Assembly: GCF_030167925.1 (NCBI RefSeq)
Contig: NZ_JASKUT010000002.1
Span: forward strand, 1,488,001-1,552,000
DNA from: Paenibacillus silviterrae
Lineage (GTDB): Bacteria; Bacillota; Bacilli; Paenibacillales; NBRC-103111
Length of the DNA: 64,000 nt
Direction of reading: 5' to 3'
Under the pieces are notes generated by a model that was not told the DNA's origin, made no database searches, and saw only the letters and a program-made list of their open reading frames with translations. Position 1 is the stretch's first letter, and every line of letters starts with the position of its first letter. Of the stretch, positions 9,212 to 16,291 are shown in pieces. The translations under genes were made by a program, and so were the position numbers.

Positions 9212-11032
9212 ATGATGATCAAAAGCAAACTCGCCATTCCTTTAGTCCTCGGCGCCTCGCTGCTGTTGAACGGCTGCAATCTGACAACCAAAGACGAATC
9301 TACGGCGAAGCCGGCTGGAACGGAAGCCGTCTCCAGCACCCCTGTCGATATTGAGCTGCTGGGCATGAGCTCGAACGAGACGGATCTTAACATCGTTCGC
9401 GACCAGCTGACGAAGAACGGCTTCAACGTCAAGCTCAATCTGCAGCCTGACTACGGCACGTTCAAAGCGCAGCAGGACGCAGGCAACTTCGACATTTCCT
9501 TATCGAGCTGGACTACGGTAACGGGCAATCCGGACTATGCCGTACGTTCCCTCTTCAAAACAGGCGGTGACTACAGCATCCTGGCCGATGCCGAAATCGA
9601 TAAGCTGATCGATCAGGCTTCCACACAGACGCAAGAGCAATTCACAGAAACGTACAAGAAATTCGAGCAGCAGCTGGTCTTTGACAAGGCCTATATTGCT
9701 CCACTATATAGTTCGCTCAAGGCGCAAGCCTTTAATCAAGACTTATTGAAGAAGGAATCCGTAAGGCTGTCCAAGTCGCGCTCCCTTCCTTGGGAAGAGC
9801 TGGATTTCAAGGACGTGTCCAAACGCGCCAAGGAACCGATCATTCTGCAGTCCACATCTCCTTCGTTAACGTCGCTTGACCCGATCAAGGGCAATGACGG
9901 CTCGATCAATATCATCAACACAAACCAGTACGTACGCCTGCTTAACCTGACGGACGACGATAAGCTGACAGCCGAAGGCTCCTTATCGTATAACTTCGCT
10001 ATTGCCGAGGGCAACTCGGACTACTACTTCGTCCTTAGGGACGATATCCACTTCGCCCAGATTAAGGACAAGCTGGCTGCAGACTCCGGTGAGCGCGTCG
10101 GTGCGGAGGATGTCATTTTCTCGCTGAACCGGGCCAAGAATAAGGATTCCGTTCCGAATCACCGCACCTTCACCTTGCATGAGCATATCCAGAAGGTGGA
10201 GCTGGTGACGGACCCTGCCGTTCTTGAATCGGCGAAGCTGTCGGGCAGCTCCGATACCGTAAAGTCCAGTTTGGATAAAGGACTTGCATCCAAAATCTCC
10301 ACCCTCGTGGCCGACAAGTCGCAGGCTAGCAACAAGGATGGAAAATATCAGGTCGTCAAGCTGACGACAACGAAGCCGTTCCCGCAAGTGTTGAACTACT
10401 TGGCCCACCAGTCCGCAGGGATTGTGTCCAAAAAGCAAGTAGAAAGCATCAACACCTATGATGTAGCCAAATATGATGTAAACAAGGACATTGCTTACGG
10501 CGACCAGTCGGCGGTGACGGAAGGGCCGAAATATAACAACACCCTGTTCACCAGCGGTCCCTACATTCTCGCGTATAAAAATGATTATGAGGCCGTTTTC
10601 TATAAAAACCCCGGCTACATGCCTGGCACAAAGTATGAGCCGAAGGCAAACTCCATCAAGGTTCGATTCATTAAGGACGCCGAAAGCTCGCTCTCCGCAC
10701 TACGCAGCGGTGAAATTCACCTGTTCTACGGGGTATCGGAAACGAAATTCGATGTGGTTAAGGCAGACAGCAAGCTTTCCCTGCAATCCATACCGAGCAA
10801 CGCCGTCTCGTACCTGCTCTTCAATACCAAAAACCGCGATATCGCCAAGAGCGCCGATTTGAGAAAAGCGGTTCTGTATTCCATCAATCAGGATGAGTTC
10901 CTCGCCTACTATAAAAATAACAAGTTCAAAGCAGTATCGACCTTAAGTCCGATCGTGAAAACGGGATTGGAGGTCAAAGCAGACCCGGCCAAAGCGAAGG
11001 AATTCCTCGCCAAATATAAATCTGGCAAGTAA
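9212..11032 (+). CDS. Circularly permuted family-5 (peptide/opine/nickel) substrate-binding lipoprotein
   Basis: 606 residues. A lipoprotein signal ends in LLNGC (Cys22); the start at 9212 has GGGAGGAAAG just upstream. Family-5 solute-binding proteins normally open with a segment like SLDP..., continue to ADDV.FS, GTGPF.L and DPEKAKALL, and end with a domain holding IDL, a YLKRAKDGE-like stretch, GW...DPDNF, LYKQAQ and a final strand. Here the last domain comes first: residues 45-205 hold IELLGMSS, GTFKAQQDAGNFDISLSSW, NPDYAVRSLF and YKKFEQQLVFDKAYIAPLY. The normal N-terminal region follows from residue 208 (TSLDPIKG, GAEDVIFSLNRAKN, TSGPYILAYKND), and the protein stops right after DPAKAKEFLAKYKSGK, where the usual fold would continue into the moved domain. 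The gene is open throughout. It belongs to the import system of the neighbouring permeases; the ligand is unknown. Confidence 0.9.
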   Translation: MMIKSKLAIPLVLGASLLLNGCNLTTKDESTAKPAGTEAVSSTPVDIELLGMSSNETDLNIVRDQLTKNGFNVKLNLQPDYGTFKAQQDAGNFDISLSSWTTVTGNPDYAVRSLFKTGGDYSILADAEIDKLIDQASTQTQEQFTETYKKFEQQLVFDKAYIAPLYSSLKAQAFNQDLLKKESVRLSKSRSLPWEELDFKDVSKRAKEPIILQSTSPSLTSLDPIKGNDGSINIINTNQYVRLLNLTDDDKLTAEGSLSYNFAIAEGNSDYYFVLRDDIHFAQIKDKLAADSGERVGAEDVIFSLNRAKNKDSVPNHRTFTLHEHIQKVELVTDPAVLESAKLSGSSDTVKSSLDKGLASKISTLVADKSQASNKDGKYQVVKLTTTKPFPQVLNYLAHQSAGIVSKKQVESINTYDVAKYDVNKDIAYGDQSAVTEGPKYNNTLFTSGPYILAYKNDYEAVFYKNPGYMPGTKYEPKANSIKVRFIKDAESSLSALRSGEIHLFYGVSETKFDVVKADSKLSLQSIPSNAVSYLLFNTKNRDIAKSADLRKAVLYSINQDEFLAYYKNNKFKAVSTLSPIVKTGLEVKADPAKAKEFLAKYKSGK

Positions 11033-11040
11033 TGAAGAAA

Positions 11041-11081
11041 GACTGCCCCGTTGTCCTGAACAGGATCGGGGCAGTCATTTT
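11041..11081 (+). terminator. Rho-independent terminator after the binding-protein gene
   Basis: GACTGCCCCG (11041-11050) pairs perfectly with CGGGGCAGTC (11067-11076), followed by ATTTTC. It starts 8 bases after the stop codon and ends the permease/binding-protein transcript; the T-run is short. Confidence 0.75.
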
Positions 11082-11111
11082 CAATCCATGCAGCGTTAGG
11101 AGTGAAAAGAT

Positions 11112-11567
11112 ATGATTGCTCACAATAAGGAAGCCGTTACATTGTCCCAATGGGATGCTCTCCTGCTGGAATCACTCAGGAATTTTGGGTGGTCGGAGGA
11201 TGAGCTGCTACGCCGGGTGCGCGCAGGCGAGCTCCCCGCGGATGATAGCCAGTTCCAGTTTGATTACTCTCGCTTAACGGAGCTGGCAGGCAGCCATCCG
11301 TCCGATTTCGAGCAGGCCGTGCGTCAAGGCTACCGGATCAAATACAATACGCTGCGAGGCATCGCCAGCTGGATACGGCTCGCCTTGGGTCAAGAGCCTC
11401 AGCTGCTGCTGGAGCCTGGGCGCGAATCGGTTATCTGTACGCTCCATGCGGAGGAACACGCTCGTCTTGCTTCAGTCCTCTCTTACGGATGGGTCGTTCG
11501 CAAAGACAGCTCTGCCTCACCTGAGGAGAAGACGGTTTATTTGATCGAACCTCTCGTACGAGGCTGA
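11112..11567 (+). CDS. Hypothetical protein (151 aa)
   Basis: I do not recognise this family. It is a soluble, acidic 151-residue protein with no signal peptide or membrane helix. The N-terminal half is helical-looking (LSQWDALLLESLRNFGWSEDELLRRVR) and the C-terminal half contains mixed strands ending in VYLIEPLVRG. The ATG at 11112 has AGGAGTG upstream. It lies just after a terminator and before an intergenic gap, so it is probably a single-gene unit. Codon use looks like that of its neighbours, which supports a real gene. Confidence 0.7.
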   Translation: MIAHNKEAVTLSQWDALLLESLRNFGWSEDELLRRVRAGELPADDSQFQFDYSRLTELAGSHPSDFEQAVRQGYRIKYNTLRGIASWIRLALGQEPQLLLEPGRESVICTLHAEEHARLASVLSYGWVVRKDSSASPEEKTVYLIEPLVRG

Positions 11568-11741
11568 TTCAGATAAGAATTTTCAGTACATCCATATCGA
11601 ATCGTTTCTACTTCGTTTTCTGTGATACGATTTCCGCGATCCGCTACAGCATCAATTCCTCGTAACAATGCCAAAGGCTGCCGCACATTCCTCTCCCTCC
11701 TTCTACAAGATTCCACTCCTGGCAGGTGTCTTCTGTCCTGC

Positions 11742-11768
11742 ACATTCTCATAGAAACCTCATACGATA
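11742..11768 (+). promoter_or_regulatory. Sigma-K-like promoter motif before the glycan/spore-coat cluster
   Basis: AC at 11742-11743, 16 bases, then CATACGATA at 11760-11768 fits the mother-cell sigma-K pattern AC-N16/17-CATANNNTA. It lies 45 bases before the start of the first gene. The motif is short and can occur by chance; the link to a YheC/D-type gene downstream makes it worth listing. Confidence 0.4.
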
Positions 11769-11812
11769 GTGGAGAGCTTATAGTACAACCCCTAGGCTGA
11801 AGGGAGAGGATT

Positions 11813-12637
11813 GTGTTGGATTCGCGCTGTAACGTGCATTCCGGGGGCAAGACGGCGATTGATGTATTCATTCCCGCTATTGACAAGGATTTGCCGACAT
11901 TGCCATATGTTATCGATGCCGTCCGCAAATATGTCAGGCATCCTATAGGCAAGATTCATATTGTAGCCCCGAAGAGTAAGCGAATTCGCGCTCTTTGTGC
12001 CAAAAAAGGGTGTAAGTTCGTTCACGAGCATAGGGTGCTGCCCATCCGAAAGAGCCACATTCATTATCGATCCCGGACATGGGATCGCTCCGGCTGGCTT
12101 TACCAACAGCTGCTGAAATTAAGCGGAGATACGATTTGCAAACGCGACTTCCTTGTAGTCGATGCAGATACCGTTTTTATTCGTCCGCACCGATTCCGCA
12201 TTGGAGGTAAGGCGGTATTTTATTGCCGGGATTGGAGCCAGCCTGAGTATTTCACCACCTACCAAAAATTACTAGGCCGTAAGAAAGCAGCTCCACGCTC
12301 CTTCGTAACGCACTATATGCTGTTTGAAAGAGAGAAACTGCGGGAGTTGAAAAGGAAAATCGAGAGTCGCCACGGCATGGTCTGGTACATGGCAATTATC
12401 CAAAGCATCAATCGAAGGAAGCAATTCGGCTTTTCCGAGTTTGAAACCTATGGAAACTATGTTTACGAGAAGAACCCTTCTCAATGCGTTCTAAAGTCTG
12501 CACAAAATAAGTCCCTTTCTACAAGCGCAGCGGGACTCTCCGATAAACGGAGGAAGCGTTTGGCCGCAACCTATCGGTCCTTATCTTTTCATCAGCGCAA
12601 AATCTATCGGCGAGCCTCCAAATCGCCCAGTACCTAA
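11813..12637 (+). CDS. DUF6492-like putative glycosyltransferase
   Basis: 274 residues. The N-terminus (IDVFIPAIDKDLPTLPYVID) and the block WLYQQLLKL followed by FLVVDADTVFIRP resemble the nucleotide-diphospho-sugar-transferase-like DUF6492 family; DADT would be the metal-binding DxD motif. No signal peptide, so cytoplasmic. The GTG at 11813 follows AGGGAGAGGA; a TTG one codon later is an equal alternative. It is the first of three genes (gaps of 13 and 28 bases) with a GMP/PMI-type enzyme that would supply an activated sugar and a YheC/D-like protein. I infer a role in making a surface or spore-coat glycan. The C-terminal 60 residues are very basic. Confidence 0.7.
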   Translation: MLDSRCNVHSGGKTAIDVFIPAIDKDLPTLPYVIDAVRKYVRHPIGKIHIVAPKSKRIRALCAKKGCKFVHEHRVLPIRKSHIHYRSRTWDRSGWLYQQLLKLSGDTICKRDFLVVDADTVFIRPHRFRIGGKAVFYCRDWSQPEYFTTYQKLLGRKKAAPRSFVTHYMLFEREKLRELKRKIESRHGMVWYMAIIQSINRRKQFGFSEFETYGNYVYEKNPSQCVLKSAQNKSLSTSAAGLSDKRRKRLAATYRSLSFHQRKIYRRASKSPST

Positions 12638-12650
12638 GGGGGGCTGAAGT

Positions 12651-14021
12651 TTGCACATCATACTATTGTCGGGGGGCTCAGGCAAACGGCTATGGCCCCT
12701 CTCCCATGGCACTCGCACCAAAGTATTTTTAAAGCTGCTCACTTCGCCGGACGGCGGCAAGGAATCGATGATTCAGCGGGTCGTTCGTCAACTGGGGGAT
12801 GCTGATTTATTGAAATCCGCCTTGGTCGTCTCTCACCATACCCAGACCGAAATCACCCGCAATCACATCGGCGATCGTATACCTATCATCAGTGAGCGCC
12901 ACAGACGCGGGACCTTCCCTGCCGTTGCTCTTGCCACGACCTACTTCTATTCTAAGCTCCACGCCGATGAGAAGGATATCGTCTGCTTTCTACCGGCAGA
13001 TCAATACGTGGAATCAAGCTTTTTCGACATGATCAAACGCCTGCCCGACATTCTGGATCGCTCAGGCGCGGAGCTGTCCTTGATCGGTACGGCCCCCACC
13101 CATCCTTCCAGCCAATTTGGGTATATTGTCCCGGCGCCTGAGAGCGAAACCGATTATCATAGAATCGAACGTTTTGTGGAGAAGCCGGATGAACAACTGG
13201 CGAAGCAGCTGATTGCGCAGAAGGCAATGTGGAATTGCGGAGTCTATGCGTTCCGACTTGGCTTCTTACTTACGATTCTGAAGAAGGCAAACCTGCCGGT
13301 ACTTTTTGATCATTTGCTTGAGCACATGCCACAGTCATCGGAGCTCAGCTTCGATCGGGAAGTTGCGGAACGCACAACGAACTCCATTATGGTTCCCTAC
13401 CCTGGGACTTGGTTGGATCTGGGCAGCTGGGACAGCCTGTCGGCTCGGCTCGGCAGTCCGGTGACGGGCACGGGCACCGTTTCGGGTCAGGCCATCGATA
13501 CCCATCTGGTCAATGAACTCGATATCCCGATTCATGTGATTGGCGGACACCGCCTGATTGTTGCTGCCGGACCCGATGGCATTCTCGTGGCCAATAAGCA
13601 GGACAGCCATCAGATTAAAGAAATTCTCACGGATGCGGAGAATCATTCTCAAATCATGTATGAGGAGAAGCGGTGGGGAACAAAGAAACTGCTCGACTAT
13701 ACGGCAGCCGGCCAGACCGAGTGCAGAACCTCAAGGGTCCGGATTGCGGCCGGAAAGCACACGAGCTATCACCTTCACCAAAGCACCGCTGAAAAGCTGC
13801 TTGTGCTGGAGGGAGACGGCGAAATCATCAAGGATGGAGCTCTCATTCCGGTATCTGCCGGCCAGCTGCTCGAATTCCCTCCCGGCTGCAGGCATGGACT
13901 AAGGGCAACTACTTCCCTCACTTATCTTGAAATTCATATCGGACCGCACAACGTCAGTAACGATCACATCCGATTGGATATGGATTGGCCGGGGGAAGCG
14001 GTTCATTCGCCGAATGACTAA
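12651..14021 (+). CDS. Mannose-1-phosphate guanylyltransferase/mannose-6-phosphate isomerase-type protein
   Basis: 456 residues. The N-terminal nucleotidyltransferase domain starts with LSGGSGKRLWPLS (nucleotide-binding loop) and contains FVEKP and a WNCGVYAF block, as in ManC/GMP enzymes. The C-terminal 120 residues form a cupin (SYHLHQSTAEKLLVLEGDGE) like the type II phosphomannose isomerase part, though divergent from the usual sequence. The expected reaction is mannose-1-phosphate plus GTP to GDP-mannose; whether isomerase activity remains is unclear. The start is TTG with AGGGGGG seven bases upstream. It sits between a glycosyltransferase-like gene and a YheC/D-like gene and would provide the nucleotide sugar for that cluster. 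Confidence 0.88.
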   Translation: MHIILLSGGSGKRLWPLSHGTRTKVFLKLLTSPDGGKESMIQRVVRQLGDADLLKSALVVSHHTQTEITRNHIGDRIPIISERHRRGTFPAVALATTYFYSKLHADEKDIVCFLPADQYVESSFFDMIKRLPDILDRSGAELSLIGTAPTHPSSQFGYIVPAPESETDYHRIERFVEKPDEQLAKQLIAQKAMWNCGVYAFRLGFLLTILKKANLPVLFDHLLEHMPQSSELSFDREVAERTTNSIMVPYPGTWLDLGSWDSLSARLGSPVTGTGTVSGQAIDTHLVNELDIPIHVIGGHRLIVAAGPDGILVANKQDSHQIKEILTDAENHSQIMYEEKRWGTKKLLDYTAAGQTECRTSRVRIAAGKHTSYHLHQSTAEKLLVLEGDGEIIKDGALIPVSAGQLLEFPPGCRHGLRATTSLTYLEIHIGPHNVSNDHIRLDMDWPGEAVHSPND

Positions 14022-14049
14022 GAAGATACGACTTTTTAGAGAAGGGGAA

Positions 14050-14838
14050 ATGGAGTTGAAACAAGAGCGCAGGGGACGAACCCTAACAAGCAAATGGATC
14101 AAAACGAAGGCGCTGTTGAAAAACAAAGAGATGCGAAACTATATACCCGAGACGCGCCTGTATAGTCGTTCTTCGCTGCGGACGATGATCAAGAAGCACA
14201 ACATGGTCTATGTCAAACCGATTAACGGCACCGCCGGAAATGGCGTGATTCAAGCATCCAAAATGGCAAACCGCAGATTCTCGGGCTATCGTTATCAGTT
14301 GGGCACAATGAAACGAGCCTTCCGCAGCTTCGACAAATTTTATACTTCAATGAATCGAAATAAATTAAAGAGGCCGTATCTCGTTCAGCAAGGTATCCAC
14401 CTCCTCACCTTCAATGGGCTTCGCTTCGATGTACGTGTTATGGTTCAGCGCACAGCCAAGCTTGACTGGAGAACAACAGGATATGTCGGCAGAGTCAGCC
14501 ATCCGAAGAAAATTGTGACCAATTATCACAGCCAAGGTAAACCGCTCCCCCTGGAACAGCTGCTGGCCCCGTATTTGAAAGGGAAGCAAAAGCAACAATA
14601 CTTGGCTCAGCTTCAGCGGCTCGGGGTTCGTATCGCCAAGCAGCTGCAGAGGACTTATCCGAACTTCCGGGAAATCGGCGTTGATATTGCATTGGATTCG
14701 AATTTGCATCCGTGGGTGCTTGAGGTGAATACCGCTCCGGATGTGCACATTTTTAATGCTATTAGGGATAAACGTATGTTTCGCACCGTGCTTCGTTATT
14801 CGAAGGCCAACGGCAGATATACAAAAGTAAAGGGATAG
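14050..14838 (+). CDS. YheC/YheD-like ATP-grasp protein (spore-coat associated family)
   Basis: About 262 residues. It has the ATP-grasp pattern of the YheC/D family: VYVKPINGTAGNGVI (nucleotide-binding Lys and glycine-rich loop), GLRFDVRVMVQR and IGVDIALDSNLHPWVLEVN (metal-binding acidic/Asn residues), then NTAPD. Bacillus YheC/YheD are spore-coat-associated; their reaction is not known. The start is uncertain: ATG 14050 has GAAGGGG 2 bases upstream (tight), whereas ATG 14014 overlaps the stop of the preceding gene. A terminator follows directly. Together with the two upstream genes this suggests a sporulation-linked surface layer. Confidence 0.82.
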   Translation: MELKQERRGRTLTSKWIKTKALLKNKEMRNYIPETRLYSRSSLRTMIKKHNMVYVKPINGTAGNGVIQASKMANRRFSGYRYQLGTMKRAFRSFDKFYTSMNRNKLKRPYLVQQGIHLLTFNGLRFDVRVMVQRTAKLDWRTTGYVGRVSHPKKIVTNYHSQGKPLPLEQLLAPYLKGKQKQQYLAQLQRLGVRIAKQLQRTYPNFREIGVDIALDSNLHPWVLEVNTAPDVHIFNAIRDKRMFRTVLRYSKANGRYTKVKG

Positions 14839-14841
14839 TTT

Positions 14842-14880
14842 AAAAAGGGGGCAGCTGCGCTACGACTGCTCCCTTTTTTA
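14842..14880 (+). terminator. Rho-independent terminator
   Basis: AAAAAGGGGGCAG (14842-14854) pairs with CTGCTCCCTTTTT (14866-14878), an 11-nucleotide loop and a T-run. It closes the three-gene cluster 3 bases after the last stop. Confidence 0.85.
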
Positions 14881-14962
14881 TTATTTATGTTATATTATAT
14901 ACCATTAAATTAACAATAAATAACGACTTCTTCATACTTTTCAAAAAATCTATTTATATTTA

Positions 14963-14979
14963 TGTTATGTTTATTGACA
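14963..14979 (+). promoter_or_regulatory. GlnR/TnrA-type nitrogen box I
   Basis: TGTTA-TGTTTAT-TGACA fits the TGTNA-N7-TNACA consensus at every fixed position. Its right half overlaps the candidate -35 (TTGACA 14974-14979) of the asparaginase gene. In Bacillus subtilis the secreted asparaginase gene ansZ is TnrA-controlled, which agrees with the context. Confidence 0.65.
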
Positions 14980-15002
14980 CACAAGCCTTTAAATGATAAC
15001 TT
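14974..15002 (+). promoter_or_regulatory. Candidate promoter of the asparaginase gene
   Basis: TTGACA at 14974-14979 is followed after 17 bases by TAACTT (14997-15002), a poor -10. A poor -10 would be usual for a promoter that depends on an activator. The start codon is 44 bases downstream. Confidence 0.45.
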
Positions 15003-15004
15003 TA

Positions 15005-15021
15005 TGTTAGTTTTAATTACA
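15005..15021 (+). promoter_or_regulatory. GlnR/TnrA-type nitrogen box II
   Basis: TGTTA-GTTTTAA-TTACA, a second full match to TGTNA-N7-TNACA, 42 bases after the first and just upstream of the AGGAGG ribosome site. Its position downstream of the candidate -10 would suit repression. Confidence 0.6.
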
Positions 15022-15045
15022 TAAAAACGAACTAGGAGGACTTTC

Positions 15046-16194
15046 ATGAAAAAAATCAGAAGAACCATCGTAGGTGCCTTACTCGCGGCCGCTGTTGCTT
15101 TAACCCCAGTAATTCCATCATCAGTTAGCACAGGGTTAGCTATTGCCGAAACTCCCAAGAAGCTGCCGCATGTAGCCATCGTCGGCATGGGCGGCACCAT
15201 CACAAGCACCGCCATCGGTCGTGAAATGTTCCAGTCCTACGGAACGGAGAAGGTTTCGATTTCCGACATCCTCTCCAGACTGAAGCCGGAAATTTCGAAG
15301 GTTGCGGACGTAACCGTTCATGAGGTATACAATATCAGTTCTTCTGCCACAACTACGAAGCACTTATATGATATGAGTCTTGCGATCGACGAACAATTAG
15401 CGAAGGAAGACGTTGACGCCGTCGTCGTGAACGCCGGTACGAATATTATGGAAGAGCTTGCCTATTTCGCCGACCTGACGGTTCAAAGCGATAAGCCTGT
15501 TGTCTTTACAGGCTCCATGAGACAATCAAATACATTCTCGTTCGACGGCGAAGCCAACCTCTTTAACGCCATCCGATTGGCGGCAAGCGGTGAAACAGCT
15601 TGCTACGGAAGTGTACTCATGCTTAATGATGAATTTTTCGCGGCAAGGGAAGTTACCAAGACCGATGCTCTTCGCCTGGATACCTTCGACGGCGGTCGGT
15701 ACGGGGCATTAGGAACGGTGGATGAGGATCGCATTCGCAGCGTGAGAGCGCCGGGCCGGGTGAAGGCCTGCGGACAGGATTCCTGGAAAACGCCGTTTGA
15801 TCTGAAGAAAGTGAAGCCGGAGGATATCGCGAAGGTAGAAATTGTCTACAGCTATGCGGAAGCTAGCGGGCTTCCGATCACGGCACTCGCCGATGCGGGT
15901 GTGAAAGGAATCGTTACAGCAGGTCATGGGGCCGGCGGCATCTCTACGGAGCAGCAGACTGCCCGCAAGGAAGCCATTGACAAAGGTGTCCTGTTCGTCA
16001 GCACGACCCGTGCGGGCTCCGGCGCCGTATATGACACGAATACGCCCGGCATTATCGGCGGAGCCGATTTGCTCCCGCAAAAAGCAAGAATCCTGCTGCA
16101 AATGGGGTTAACCTTCTCCGACGATCAGGAGCAAATTCGCCAATGGTTCGCATCCATAGGGCTGCCTGAGTTCAACATGTCGGACTACAAATAA
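15046..16194 (+). CDS. Secreted type II L-asparaginase-like protein
   Basis: 382 residues with a classical signal peptide (KKIRR, hydrophobic core, likely cleavage near residue 34). Asparaginase landmarks: GMGGTITS with the first catalytic Thr (Thr51), AGTNIMEELAYF with the second (Thr132), DKPVVFTGSMR with the conserved Lys, and AGHGAGG near the C-terminus. The normal GTDTMEE motif reads GTNIMEE, so the conserved substrate-ammonium-binding Asp is Asn133; activity or specificity may differ. Expected reaction: asparagine to aspartate plus ammonia outside the membrane. AGGAGG lies 8 bases before the ATG. The gene is monocistronic between two terminators and has two GlnR/TnrA-type boxes upstream, fitting nitrogen scavenging. 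Confidence 0.9.
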   Translation: MKKIRRTIVGALLAAAVALTPVIPSSVSTGLAIAETPKKLPHVAIVGMGGTITSTAIGREMFQSYGTEKVSISDILSRLKPEISKVADVTVHEVYNISSSATTTKHLYDMSLAIDEQLAKEDVDAVVVNAGTNIMEELAYFADLTVQSDKPVVFTGSMRQSNTFSFDGEANLFNAIRLAASGETACYGSVLMLNDEFFAAREVTKTDALRLDTFDGGRYGALGTVDEDRIRSVRAPGRVKACGQDSWKTPFDLKKVKPEDIAKVEIVYSYAEASGLPITALADAGVKGIVTAGHGAGGISTEQQTARKEAIDKGVLFVSTTRAGSGAVYDTNTPGIIGGADLLPQKARILLQMGLTFSDDQEQIRQWFASIGLPEFNMSDYK

Positions 16195-16211
16195 GAATTG
16201 AAAATTAACTA

Positions 16212-16249
16212 AGAAGCTCAATACCACTAAGGGTTGAGCTTCTTTTTTT
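16212..16249 (+). terminator. Terminator between convergent genes
   Basis: AGAAGCTCAA (16212-16221) pairs with TTGAGCTTCT (16234-16243), followed by a run of T. In the other direction the T-tract is weaker, but it may also serve the convergent minus-strand operon ending at 16292. Confidence 0.85.
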
Positions 16250-16291
16250 AGCCTATACTCCCGGGCCCCTTATGATCCCCTCCTCCTTACT

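Noticed and set aside
9212..11032. Two separate fused binding-protein fragments rather than a permutation
   Set aside because: The two parts are complementary, together making one complete fold without overlap or missing region, under a single lipoprotein signal.
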